A stretch of 64,000 nucleotides of DNA from Salminus brasiliensis (lineage: Eukaryota > Chordata > Actinopteri > Characiformes > Bryconidae): NCBI RefSeq assembly GCF_030463535.1, contig NC_132892.1, positions 27,415,769 through 27,479,768 of the forward strand. The letters run 5' to 3'. The translations under genes were made by a program, and so were the position numbers. This document shows positions 1-12,010 of this stretch, in pieces; the stretch's first letter is position 1; every line of letters starts with the position of its first letter. Below the pieces are notes generated by a model, which worked only from the letters and a program-made list of their open reading frames with translations, made no database searches and was not told the origin of the DNA.

Positions 1-258
1 AGCAAGAAGGCTTTATACTGATGCTGGGATTATTCAATTATGAATCCCATTGGGTTTTTTTTGAAGGTTAGGAATCAGTTGTCAGTACCTTAATCAGGGA
101 CCTTAAAACGTTTAAAAGTTTTCTTAAAAATAAGCTCATCTGTGTTACCTGATCATTCACAATCAGGTCGTAATAAATCCTGAGATTCTCTGGTATACAT
201 AAACAATAAATACTACTAAGCATTTAAAGCTTTTATAACCCCTCTAATCTCTGATCAT

Positions 259-474
259 TCACTCAGGCTTGGCTGAAACTGAGTGGGGAATTAAGACTTT
301 AATGGTGAGTGTAAACCCTGCTTCAGCATCTTCAACCTCGAACCACAGCATTCCCTTTAAACTGCAGGCCACAAGGGGACGCTCGTGTAAACCTACGGCA
401 CACTCCGGAACCACTGGCCTGAGGCTGCTGGTCTGGAACTGCGGCTGACTCTCCAGCTCTGCAGACGGATGCAT
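259..474 (-). other. Unassigned GC-rich open stretch at the left edge
   Basis: A 71-codon minus-strand ORF in a locally GC-rich block (about 330-475) surrounded by AT-rich sequence. The composition (for example RPLVACSLKGMLWFEVED) looks more like an exon than random sequence. No family is recognised, no clear donor follows it, and a second minus frame is also open over part of it. It could be an exon of a gene extending beyond the window, or chance. Confidence 0.2.
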
Positions 475-575
475 CTCTCGCCTTGATGTAAGTAGGTTTT
501 ATCCCGAGTGCAAATAAGTGAGTTTTTTTTAATGGGAGTGTAAAATCACATATGGACATTTCTCACCCAACTAGT

Positions 576-1012
576 TCCAAATGTTTGTGGACACCCCTTC
601 TAATGAACGCGTTAAGCCACTTTAAGCTGCACCTATTGCTGATGGGTTGATGTGCAAATGCGCACACACACATACAGATAGTCTAGTTCCTGTGGAGAAG
701 TACTGCCAATAGAATAGGACTCTCTGGAGCAGATGAACATGAACCTATTGGCACCATGCCTCCTAATGCCAGGCGTGGGCTAGAGAGGTATGAAGTCCCC
801 TAGCAAGAGAAGAGGTGGGGTGGAGATCATCTAATGCTCTTGTTGCTAAATGCATTTAAATTCTCATAGCAAATAATGTTAAGCCTTCCCTGGACAGTAG
901 AGACAGCTTCTCCAACAAAATAACCTCTGAATAACCTCCTTTTTTTTTTTTTTTTTTTTTTAGAAAAAAACAATGAATGAGCAAGTGTCCCAATACTTTA
1001 TTTAATGTAGTG
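576..1012. mobile_element. MITE-like element, family A copy 1
   Basis: About 440 bases bounded by a terminal motif TCCAAATGTTTGTGGACACC at 576-595 and its imperfect inverse near 981-1004 (GTGTCCCAATACTTTATT). The interior has the family hallmark AACATGAACCTATTGGCACC and a GTGGGCTAGAG box. The same core recurs at 15721-16140, 36491-36716, 45780-46375 and 57711-58161. No coding capacity, so it is a non-autonomous DNA transposon or a related dispersed repeat. Confidence 0.7.
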
Positions 1013-1319
1013 TACTTACATCAAGTTACAAATTACTACTCAATAAATGCATTATATAGCACCTCTTAAAATTTACAAGGAAGGCATTAAAGCTTGGGAC
1101 TCAACACTTACAAAAACAATAAAAGAATCCTATTGATCTGCTAAATTATATGAATATTGTTTATATGCATGAAGCTATCAGCAGAACAGTCCAGCTCAAG
1201 GAAAAAGACATGGCTGATCTCGACATAACTAAAACAATAGGAAAGCTCAAATGAGCTGCAAATGAGGAAATTACCCCAGGAAGGCAGGTAATCCGGCCTG
1301 AATCAGGCTTTTGGTATGT

Positions 1320-1325
1320 TTTATT
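1320..1325 (-). other. spp2: Probable spp2 polyadenylation signal
   Basis: AATAAA on the minus strand, about 260 bases after the spp2 stop codon. The sequence between is AT-rich without an ORF, consistent with a 3' UTR. A second TTTATT near 995-1003 lies inside a repeat and is less likely to be used. Confidence 0.5.
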
Positions 1326-1586
1326 TTCATGTGTTACAATAGAAAGGTTGCTGTCCCTTTGTTTTGTATAGCATCCAGGTCATCTGCCTGTATATTGCAT
1401 AGCACCTACACATCTTTATAGCACCTACAAGTACCCAGAACCATGTGCTCACAGGAGCAGGAGTTCCACGCATTAAGAAGGGTTTACTTTTTTTTTCTTT
1501 TCAAATCAATACAAATGAAAACAAAGAAAAAACAAAGCAAGAGATGCTGATCCTGGATTATATGACTGATCAGTGCTGGGCCATGG

Positions 1587-4500
1587 TTACTCCAGATGAT
1601 TGCTGAAGTGATCTCCACGAATCACAATGTTGTCGTTACGACGTCCAGAGCGTATTGGTTGAGAGCCATCAAACGCTGGAATGGTGGTTGAAGGTGGAGG
1701 GTCTGCAAACACAGTAAAATAGAGGTAGAGTTCAGAGACCTGTGGTTTATGTTAGATCAGCAGACTTTGCCCAGCAAACTGTATGTACAGTTCATGCAGC
1801 CCTGGTTAAATGATGGAGTTAAATGGTTGTGGAGTTTCTACAGAAAGTGACTGTGACTGAAAATTTTTTATTTGCTGTATTTAACAGGTTTTATGGGGGG
1901 GGGGGGGGGTCTTGTGGTCTAAACTTAATGACTGGTTGGAGTTAGAGATGTCCAAAGTGTACACCATAAAACCTTAGATACATTTTCTAAAATAATTTTT
2001 AAGAAAATGCACTAATTTAACTTACCTCGAGAAACAAGACGATTTGGATCATAGTGCCATCCTGTCACCATCTATCAGAACAAGAGTTCATACTGTTTAT
2101 TCCATCAAAAAATGCATTCCTAATTCACTGATCCATGCCCCGCCCACAAACACGCCCCCTAACTTACAACAGCTGATTTTTTGGACTAGATTTTTATAAA
2201 GTTTGTCAAATCTATTAATTCTCTTAAATACATACATATAATTTCCCTTTAGGTTAAATGGGATGTTTCGTTAGCAAGGTCGCACAGGTCAACTGCCATG
2301 TTGCTTCAGTAGACATCACTCAGGCCTTGCATCGAAAAGTGATAATCAATATCTTGATCATTTAAAATGGTATTGCTTTGTCTTTCCATAACCCCTCATA
2401 CCCTTAAACGCTGTGTGTGTGCCCACACTTCATTACAGTCATAACTTACACCTGCCAGTGCTTCCCTCTGGAAGATTAAACTAGCTGTGTCCGCATGGCT
2501 GCACCTTATAGCCACCTATAGCTACTTATTATAATTAGTAGGGGCGTCTGGATACTTTTGGATATGTAGCGTATCTCATATCTCTCTGTCAAAGTGATAA
2601 GTCGTCCTCACCTCCTCACTGGACTCCGAGCTGGAGCTTTGAGCCTGGTTGCACTTGAGGGAGACGATGTCTGTCAGTCTGTCCGTCACACGCACTCGGA
2701 TGTAGCAGCCAGCGTCCGACTGACCACGCCAACCATGGAAGGAGTGGGGGTTTGGGGGGTAGAAGGGGGAGGTAGAGGAGCAATGGTATAAAAGAGGGGG
2801 GGGGTCATTGTTTTAAGAACTGTTATGCAAGAGAAAAGTAAACGGTGCTAGACTTTAGTTTCTGCATGGAACTTCATGTTCCAAGGTTTGTCTTTCTTTG
2901 AATTTGATTGGAGGGTCGGTGCTGGCATGGTACCAGATGACCATTTCAAAGTGTTCTGCCAGTACACACATGCACACACAGACACACACACACACCTCCC
3001 AGTCTTCCAAACATAATAGCAAGGTCCAAACCTGCACAGTGTGAACCTAGCAACCTCTATGCTAAGGCATGTACCAGTATGTACTGCATACCCTGTTGAG
3101 AGTATTTTTATACACACTACAGTTTAAAAGTTGGTCATCAACAATCAACATTTAGCAGTAAAATTATTGTAATTTACTAGTGTGTGTGTGTGTGTATATA
3201 GTAGTAGTATATTATATGTATATGTATACTGTTTATTGATTATATAAAGTACTGAATATTTTATATGTATAAATATTTATATGTAATACACTAAAATATA
3301 CTGTGCATTATTTAATTTAATGAAGAAATAGACATTTTGGATGTATCCAGGATGATAAACAGAGCTGCACATGATTGAAAATGCTGGCATTGAAATATAA
3401 TAAAATATATGCATATTAACTTGCATTTTACAAGAAACAAGTCACATCTTGAGGTCAATAACTTGATACACTCCTATAACTGGGCAAGTTCAGCATATTA
3501 GGTATCATTAGAAATGTGTTCTTGTTGCCAAAATGTGGGAAATGTCAACATGTGGGCACCTTCTGAGGTCTAGTTTAGAGTAATGTATGTCTGTATTGTG
3601 TGAATTACTAACTAATTAGTAACAAAAATAATAAATGTTATATAAAAAGTCATTCCATGCTTTTGAACAGCTGTGTTTGTCTGATTCCCCTTTCAGCTGT
3701 AAAGGACAAAGGAGATTCCAAAACATGCATATTTTTATGTAATCCGTCACTGTAAGCAAATGGATGTGTTTAAGTAGTGGTAAATATGGCAACTGTTCGT
3801 ATTGAAAGTTGTCTAGCCCACTGAACGACTCTACTGTAATTTGTTAAACCGTATCAGGACGGCAGAACATGCCCAACTGTCCTGGAGTCATCATTTTTTC
3901 AGTAGTGTGTAAAAGTAAAATAAGCAAATATGAATTAAAGAGCTCTGTTCTTCAGACTAGCTCACAAGATCTCAAGTTCTTGTTCCTTTTCACTGTATTT
4001 ATGTTTACCTGCGTCTGTTTTAATGGGATCTTGCCATAAAACTCTGTTACTGCTGATATAAATGCTTTAAAATAATAATAGTATGGGTCTTAAACCTGTA
4101 GCTGTAGTTATAGGCATGTATAAGGACTGTCTATGTAAATATATGAACTGTATGTATAATCCAAGTGCTTGGACCCCGTCCAGTGCAGAAGACACATTTA
4201 AATATTTATCCAGACTGACCTGCATGTCAACCATATTGCAGAGGTGTGTGAATGCAGGGACAGGTACATGCACTCTTACCGACAGGAAATAAAACACACA
4301 GTCTGCCACATGGGGGGGGTAAGCGATATTACCCTCTACGTTATACCAGCTGTTGCACATGAAGATGTGCTTACCACAAAGAAGCCTCTACGGTAGGTAC
4401 AGCCCTGAGGGTCTAACCCAGAGCCTTTCAGACAGTCCGTCTCCCTGATGCCGAACTTCAGGATCATATCGTAGACATTCAAACCCAGCGGAACCACCTA

Positions 4501-6727
4501 GAACAAAACAAGATTTTACATAATCAAATAAGCCCCTAATGCAGAAAGGCTTATTACACACTAAGATGTAGGATTCAGTAACTACAGGGACTCCTGTACA
4601 AACTGGTGGGGCTGTTCTTTGGTAATAGTTGGTTAAAGGTTTTAGTAACAATTTGAGGGGTTAAATAATTCACATTATTTATTATTGACTGATAATAAAA
4701 AGGAAAATCAGAGTAGAAATGAATGCAGTCCCATGTTCCCATTTCATTTACAGCAAACATCCCAATTGGCCGCATGAAGGTCAGGCAACATTAGCATTGG
4801 ATATTGCGGCACAAAAGAGGAAATAATAAACATACACAAGGCCAAGTCTCAAGAATGCTTTGCTGATATAGGAATAACTTTGGCTATATAGGTATGTATA
4901 ATACACAATCACATCGAAATATTATGACCACCAACCTAATAGTAGGAGTAATCATCCTTGGCTCTGATGACACTATCAAAACGTTGTAGCATGGACTGTA
5001 TAAGGTATAACTGTATAACTGTGAAAGGTGTTTATTATAGAAGGTTAATTGATCCACAGTGGCATGTCGATTGCTCTGTACCAATTGCTGGTGTCGTTGT
5101 TCCACCCTTCGTCCGGTACCCTATTATCATGCCCTTTTTAGCATCAGTCTAACTGCATTCTTTGTCCATGACAATAGTTTAGCACGCTGCTACAACTGAC
5201 TGGTGTGCTCGCTTGTTTATACATGGTGTCTGTGACGTCCCAGGCCTAGTTCATTTCGAACCCAGGGTGGTCATAATATTCTGATATGACGGTGACAGTA
5301 ATATCAGTGTAGCATCTCAAAAACCACTAACTTGTACTCAAGGTGTGCAGAGAATGGACTTTTTGCACATTGAGTGCCTCCCAATTGCATAGCAATGGTG
5401 CCACGGGCAACTAAGTATAATACAAAAATACATCAACAAATTCCGACACTCCTGAACAACAGCATCCACTCACTTTCTTGACCGATGCCTTGGACACTCT
5501 GTAGAGGCGTTGCCGGGCGTAACGAGTGTTGATCTCATCCAGGGCCGTCCGCAGCGCCCCATCAGCCTTAGAACTCAGTTCAAACAGCGGGAGGCCTGTG
5601 AGGTCAAAGGTTAAAAGGCAATCACATTAAGAGTTCACTCTTTGTATTAGTTGAAAAAAGTTAGACAAGTTGAGTCTAATGGTAAGAAAGGCAGCGCAAG
5701 TGGAAGGTTGTGGGTTCAAATTCCATGACTAAGTGGGTATGACCTGGTGGTGCTCTGGTCAAAAATAAATAAATATGGGCCATATGTGTGTTGAATCAGC
5801 AGCTTTCCAGCTTCGTGTAATTGTATTTAGACATTTCGCTTCATCACATAAATAGGTGCCTCAACTACACAATCAGGACTAATTCTGTGCTTTAGTGCAA
5901 ATTGAGAATAGACCCTAGAAAACCGAAGATGCATAATGGACCACTAACGATGATCCTAGACTATATTAATGACTTTCAAAAACATTCCTGCATCTTTTCA
6001 TGCAAATACTAGGCTTCTCAGATTCATGCTCCAAAACTTTTATTACACTCCAAGGATTGCTTGAGTTGTTCCTACATTATGACAGTAAGGGGGGAAGCCA
6101 GGGATCAGTTAAGGGACCAGAGATTAAGTTATTAAAATAGTAGATAAAATCCATACTAGAGAAACTTATTGAGTTTATTGTTCACAGCAGTGTGATAGGA
6201 ACCAAACTTTTCATTGCAAGATAAGGAGCCCAAACTATAACACTACCAAAATACGAATTTACAAAGTTCCCATCTCCACCACTGTAATTCACCCTGAATC
6301 TGAATCAGTGAATCAGTTTCTCTACATTGAGCATTTCCAGCACCAAACCACTGAATGATGTTGTTTACGGCTCAACCACAGAATTATTACATTTTAAAAT
6401 ATAAGATATTTTTTGTATGAGGACACCCTAATCAAAAATGGGTTCTATATATTACCAAAACAGGCTCTTTTGACCAATTCTAGGGCAATATAGAATCATT
6501 TTTATAATGTTCTATATTGAACATCTACAAAAGGTTTTCTACCAGTCTGAAGCACAATTTAAGGCAGAGAATCGTTTAATCATCAAAAGAGTTGCCGTGG
6601 TTCTATGTAGATATATTGCCATTACTAAAGAACCATTAAAGAACCCTTTTTTCAGTGTAGGTTTGAAACACTCACCTGAAGCTGACAGACACTGCAGCAG
6701 CAGCACAAGCAGAACGCAGCACCTCAT
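1587..6727 (-). CDS. spp2: Secreted phosphoprotein 24 (SPP24), 6 coding exons, 188 aa
   Basis: Coding exons on the minus strand are 6727-6676, 5595-5474, 4497-4375, 2719-2612, 2071-2026 and 1702-1587. All junctions are GT-AG and the frame closes at a TAA. Residues 1-17 form a signal peptide (MRCCVLLVLLLQCLSAS). Residues about 19-122 are the cystatin-like domain, with four cysteines (C80, C91, C104, C122) spaced for two disulfides. The C104-C122 loop has 19 residues, the same length as the BMP-binding loop of mammalian SPP24. A Ser/Glu cluster at 127-135 (SSSSESSEE) carries S-x-E sites typical of secretory-pathway kinase substrates. The C-terminal tail is basic and ends in HLE. In mammals SPP24 is a liver- and bone-derived plasma/matrix protein that binds BMP/TGF-beta ligands. 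Fish function is inferred. Identification rests on exon-by-exon similarity to SPP24. Confidence 0.9.
4916..5290. mobile_element. DNA transposon remnant with ATATTATGACCACC inverted ends (spp2 intron 2)
   Basis: The left end AATATTATGACCACC (about 4917-4931) is matched by its inverse GGTGGTCATAATATT at about 5267-5281. The 370-base interior is AT-rich and non-coding. This is the structure of an internally deleted TIR transposon, inserted in the intron between spp2 exons 2 and 3. The superfamily is not assigned. Confidence 0.65.
5680..5775 (+). mobile_element. Degenerate tRNA-derived SINE fragment (spp2 intron 1)
   Basis: Contains a Pol III B-box-like segment (GGTTGTGGGTTCAAATTCC near 5705-5723) after a weak A-box-like stretch, followed by an A-rich tail (AAAAATAAATAAAT). 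Too diverged for a functional tRNA gene. It lies between spp2 exons 1 and 2. Confidence 0.4.
6485..6662. repeat. Dispersed foldback-type repeat abutting spp2 exon 1
   Basis: The block ends in AAAGAACCATTAAAGAACC and starts with a related CAATATAGAATCA/TTCTATATTG motif, giving local inverted symmetry. A similar GAACC-rich block occurs at about 22900-23085 in a cpb2 intron. It resembles short MITE-like fish repeats. It ends only about 10 bases from the spp2 exon 1 donor. Confidence 0.4.
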
Positions 6728-6938
6728 CTTTGTCTGTCAATCAAACTGCAGTGAGCGCTCCAGCTGCTGCCACCTCTCTTAAATCCCTGCAGCTCCTCTC
6801 CCTCTGCGGCTACGCCCCAAATCACACTGACCCAGCCCTTGCTCACTTCCCCTACACACTTCCAAGTACTTCAAATTGCTTTGTATAAAATCCTTTATTT
6901 TATTACACTGACCCCTTGAACCCTAGGCTTATGATTCT

Positions 6939-7425
6939 TTGACTACCATAAATGATTCTGTATCTACTAGAAATGATTCAGTAACTCCTTTAAACAATTC
7001 AGTAACAGCTATAAATGATTCAGTATCTACTAGAAATGATTCAGTAACTCTTATAAACAATTCAGTAACAGCTATAAATGATTCAGTATCTACTATAAAT
7101 GATTCAGTATCTACTCTAAATGCTTCAGTAACTACTATTCATGATTCAGTATCTGGTATAAATGATTCAGTATCTACTCTAAATGCTTCAGTAACTACTA
7201 TTCATGATTCAGTATCTGGTATAAATGATTCAGTATCTACTCTAAATGCTTCAGTAACTACTATTCATGATTCAGTATCTGGTATAAATGATTCAGTAAC
7301 TACTATTCATGATTCAGTATCTGGTATAAATGATTCAGTAACTACTATTCATGATTCAGTATCTGGTATAAATGATTCTGTATCTATTATAAATAGTTAG
7401 TATCAACTATAAATGATTTAGTACT
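6939..7425 (+). repeat. 21-bp minisatellite (AATGATTCAGTA core)
   Basis: About 22 copies of a 21-base unit with core AATGATTCAGTA plus a variable 9 bases (TCTACTATA, ACTACTATT, TCTGGTATA). The right part has a 63-base higher-order period of three alternating variants. Because 21 is a multiple of 3, the array leaves a 153-codon frame open with a seven-residue repeat (INDSVST). I treat this frame as a by-product: there is no signal peptide, splice context or similarity. It lies just upstream of spp2. Confidence 0.9.
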
Positions 7426-10400
7426 ATAAAGTTTTATAAAACTTACTTATGTTGTTTGAGGGTAAGGTAGTGAAGTGTGGTCCAACATAACGGACTTTAG
7501 GGTTTAAGTACTTAGTATTAGATTCAGGGTTTTTTGCCTAGAGGCCAGTAGTGGAGGATGTATCTAGGGGTTTATTTTCTGTTCGGATTGAAATCAAGCC
7601 TCTATCTTTCTCTCGTTCTGTTGCTTTCCCTGTATGCTGGTGTGTTTTACTTGGCCCTGCTTTCTCTCTCTGGTCTAGACAACCTCTGGCATGCTTCCTG
7701 GAACTGCTCTTCATGCTGCAGCTCTTATCACTAAATACACTTATCGGCCACTGTATTAGAACCCCCTGCCGTGCTGTTACACCATTCTTGAGGCACCATT
7801 CTTCCTGTATTAATGCATAATTCATGACAACACACCAAAGCAAAGTCAGCCCAAACGAAGGCCAGCTCATGATTGCCTTCCAATGACTTTTAACCACAGC
7901 CCTTTATTTAACTAGCTAGCTTGGTAGCCATAGATAACTAGCTACTTTCAGTGGCTATCTAGCTGAAGTGTTGTTAATGTAGCTCACACAGTGCTGTACA
8001 TAAAAAAACAAATACAATGACAAGGTTGGGTAACTTAAGCACTCTTTTAAGTGGGTTAGCTTACTACCTAGCTAGTTGGGGCTGTAACTAGTTATTAGTC
8101 CTTATATCGTGAGCCTTTGTGTATATAGCACTAGCACCTCTATGGATTTTGCCATACAAAGCTAATTATTTTATGGCATCTCTAACATAAACCTGGATAT
8201 TTTCTAAGCTCAGACATTCAAGTAACATATCGGATGGGGCAGCTTCCATTCACATTGTTGTACAGTCCCACCAATATGTGGAGTTAAATCAAAAATGAAT
8301 AAAATGTTGGTTTAGATGTTTGTTTTGGGTCTTCATGCACACAACCAGTAAATGTCACCAGAATGTGGTGTTTTAAGCATGTTAAAGAGGTCAATCTTTT
8401 TTCTGATTTGTCAAATTTTCCCCAAATTTTGGCACTGCTGATTAGCCCACCCAAGAAGTAAGGGCTTAACACGTCTTCTCCAATACATACAAAGCGGTGG
8501 TTCTATGGTGGTCCCTTTCCATTGACAGATTGGATAGAAGGGGGCTAAAAAAGTGTTCAGCAACAGGCAAGCTACAATCAGTCACTGTAAACCTACAAAG
8601 TGCATCTAAAGGGGATCCTGAGCTCATATAGGAAAACCAGTGTAGAGCGCTGCCCCAGGGATTAGCTGTGACCTTTTATATCCACCTTAAACTGCAGTGT
8701 ATGGAGTGTCAGGAATCTGTTACCCTGTAATGTGGGCCCAGGACCTTAGCAAAGATATGTCAGAGAGAAAGAGAGATAAGAGCAATAGATTGGGTAAGTA
8801 CAGTCAATACCTGGGAGTTCAGTCGCTTTAGCTGGTGTTGTGTAATAGGAATAATAGGAACCATCATTGTGTAAGAGGAATAAGCCATTCTCAGCTGTGC
8901 TGTCCCACGGAGAACACTTTTTTTGAACAGAAGCACGAGGGCTGGAAAGGAATAAAAACATCTTGATGTAACAAGATGCATTATTCACACTACTTACTGC
9001 TGATGGATCATATGACTCCCTTGAGGAATTTTTGGAGGGTTTTTAAATCTGTATTTGCTTTGAAGAACATTTAAGGAAATGTTTTTAGAAGAAAAAGGTT
9101 CCTTGAAGGTTCCTCACAGTTTTAAACTGAGGAACCTCCAAAAGTTGTGGGATGGCAATTAAAGTTGCCCTGGTATGTCAACTGTACTTTCTTTGCCATA
9201 CTTAAATAATAAGTATACATAGAGCTGGAAAACAGGCCAATTCCAAACCCCCAAAACTGTAATGTAACAGTCCGGACTCATCATATTTACACCTTCAAAA
9301 CTAGAACAGTAAAGTGACAACAATTTTATGGTTTTGATACTGGAGAGCAGTTCATCACCTCCAGCTACTTATGGAAATATGGTTTGCCACATGAACCAGA
9401 CCTTGAACAGAGAGTCTGATTTCAGAAATAAATAGAATGCCTAGAATTTTTACCTTAGTAATTAGTTCATGGGCATCCATCATAAATGTGAATGTTTGGA
9501 TTGGATTTTACGCGTCTGGGTGCTGCATGTAGTGCTGTCGCTATCATGCATAAACGTATCAATGTGCGCATGCATGCTGTTTAAGGGACAGATCTGTTCA
9601 CATTACAGACAGATACAGGTCACTTACATTTATGAATGTATAGGTCTGGTCCGCCAAATCCAACCCGAACAAAAAAAATCAGTAGAAATAAATTAGGCTT
9701 GTAACGTGAACTTGAATGTGACAAAGTATATTCCTTCTGAAACACATCCCTTAAACTAAGTAAGAGGTTGTTAATAAGCTGACTCTTTGAAGCAGGTGTG
9801 TTGGGAGTGGGGGCAGCACTAAAATGAGCAGGGCAGGGGTATTTCAGAAGCAGGGCTGGGAACTACTTAATTGGGAACTTCCTTAAGACTGGATAAATTA
9901 CATCACCCAAAGGCAAATTTTCTGTCTAGAATTTATTGTAAACATTCTAATAAATAGAACCTCTGAATCAAGACAACGCACATTCATTCTGATTGATTTC
10001 CATGATACACCACATAGTGCTCCAAAGCAACTGCAGAACACAATTAGACCAAGTGCCCTATAATAAGAAAACACAAGCATTACTGAAGCACTGCTTTGAA
10101 CATCATCTGACGCAAGCAGGGAAAAAGAAAAAGATGAAGCTAAACACAGAAATAAAAAGCAGCTTTGTCTGAGGACCAGCAGGACTGCAGCACGTAGGAC
10201 TCGGGTTTAAAACAAAACAGAACAAACAGTCATTTCATTTTGTTTGTTTGCAGTGTGTGTTCACTGTACTCAGACAACGTCAGTCAACTTTTCCCTGCAT
10301 TTCAAGGTCACAATACATGACATGTTGACTGAAATCACCTTTTTACCGCTGATCTCTGACCTGATTCTGGTTATATTAGGATTATGTGGTTTTAGATCAG

Positions 10401-11290
10401 CAAAAAGTAGCAGATCCAGATGAAGTTCAGCTTAGCTATGGTTAACTGGACCTATAGGACAGGTGGCTCACTTAAAGCACAATACTCCAGCATTTTATTT
10501 GCTGCATCTGTAACCTTATTATTGTAGACAATCAGTTTGATACTTTTGATTTAAAATACCCCCTTAAAAACTTCCCATTTCTCTCCCAATCTGATACTGC
10601 CAATCAACCCACCCGTTGATTGAGATACTCGGAGCAAAGTACCGGGTCCCCAGCTTCAACATACCAGCTAACAGACGTCTGGACTGGCCAACATCACCAA
10701 AGAGTGATAAGAGGAGAGAGCACGGACAATTAATGGCTAAACAGCATAGCACGGAATTCAAACTTCCCGGCCTTAGTGGCAGCACATTAGACCACTGAGC
10801 CACTTGGAGTCCTCCACCATGCACCGTTGTTACAAGTGAAAAAGTGTAGTTGATGAATTCTGATTTGGCAGATTTACAGAAGAACAGCCCACAAAAATGT
10901 TCAATAAAAAGAAGTTTCTTGTAAATGTCTGTTAACAGAATTCAGCAGCTGCTATTATATCATTTTTAACTTTTCTAATTATGGGGAAATGCAAAAAATA
11001 CATATGCTGGAGTATTCCTTTGAGCTGTACACTAAATTAGCAGTAGTGCCAGATCTTCTTGGTGGAGCGCAGCACTGTCTTTTAACTGTATCTATGAACC
11101 GTAACCAGTTACCTGAACTACATTCCCACAATGGTTTCTCAAAGTACACCTTCCCTCAAATTATGTCCACATGGATTCCTACCGTGTATTGCAGAAGCAG
11201 ATTGCTGAAATTGTGTTCTAGAATGTTCTAGAAGCAGATGTTACCAGAGCACACCCAACCAACAAATACCATCAAATGCTGAGCGCGATT
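7426..11290. other. Gene-free interval between spp2 and alg11
   Basis: No supportable gene. It holds AT-rich unique sequence and a repeat-like segment near 7735-7830 starting ATCGGCCACTGTATTAGAAC, a common form of fish dispersed repeat. A short hairpin at about 9108-9136 pairs GGTTCCTCA with TGAGGAACC. A minus-strand SINE lies at 10566-10812. ORFs here are short, lack splice context and match nothing recognised. Confidence 0.6.
10566..10812 (-). mobile_element. tRNA-derived SINE
   Basis: On the minus strand the element begins AAGTGGCTCAGTGG (A-box like), followed about 40 bases later by AGTTTGAATTCC (B-box like), then a tRNA-unrelated body of about 180 bases. This is the order expected of a tRNA-derived SINE. 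The A box is intact, but the tRNA part could not form a standard cloverleaf, so a tRNA gene is not called. Confidence 0.65.
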
Positions 11291-11319
11291 GTTGGGAGAC
11301 TCTAGAATGATCCCCTGAC

Positions 11320-11790
11320 CCACCCTCACTCTGTTCTCCCACCAATTCACGGTGTTCTAGAATGCCCTCCCACCAATTGACACTGTTCTAGAATCTCCTC
11401 CCACCAATTCACGCTGTTCTAGAATGTCCTCCCACCAATTCACGCTGTTCTAGAATGTCCTCCCACCAATTCACGCTGTTCTAGAATGTCCTCCCACCAA
11501 TTCACGCTGTTCTAGAATGTCCTCCCACCAATTCATGGTCTTCTAGAATGCCTTCCCACCAATTCACAGTGTTCTAGAATGCACTCCCACTAATTTACAC
11601 TATATTTGAATGTCCTCCAACTAATTCATGCTGTAGTAAAATGTCCACCCACCAAGTCACACTGTTGTAGAACAGCGTGCTTTCATCAATCCACTGTTCT
11701 ACAATGTTCTCTCACCAATTCATGCAGTATTAGAATGTTGAATGTCCTGAATGTAGAAGTAGAATGTCCTGTTCTTTCCCCCTCATTAAC
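11320..11790 (+). repeat. About 31-bp minisatellite (GTTCTAGAATG core)
   Basis: Units of about 31 bases, with core GTTCTAGAATGTCCTCCCACC followed by AATTCACGCT. Copies are nearly identical at 11400-11540 and progressively degenerate to about 11790. A related but more diverged array lies at 35400-35800 in a zc3h13 intron. The array lies just beyond the 3' end of alg11 and may overlap its 3' UTR. Confidence 0.85.
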
Positions 11791-12010
11791 ACAGATCTCT
11801 AATGTTCTCCCCCTGTCTGCACTGATTCATCTGCTTTGTGTTCTTTTTCAAAACTTTCTAAAACAGCCATTATCAGAATGCAGGTGTTTGTTGGGTCGGT
11901 ACGCTCTGGTTGTAATGCTCTGGAACTTTCGGACTGTGTATGGTAGAACATCACTGCAGTGAGTCTGTTTACATTAGCTGTTAATGAGGAAAGAAAAATC
12001 CCTTCAGCTC

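Noticed and set aside
6939-7400. 153-codon ORF with INDSVST heptad repeat as a repeat-protein gene
   Set aside because: It is the direct translation of a 21-bp minisatellite, with no signal peptide, start context, splice sites or similarity. A diverged array of the same core in a tm9sf2 intron is not an ORF.
7538-7897. 119-codon minus-strand ORF upstream of spp2
   Set aside because: Covers a dispersed-repeat-like segment (7735-7830), is not protein-like, and has no splice or domain evidence.
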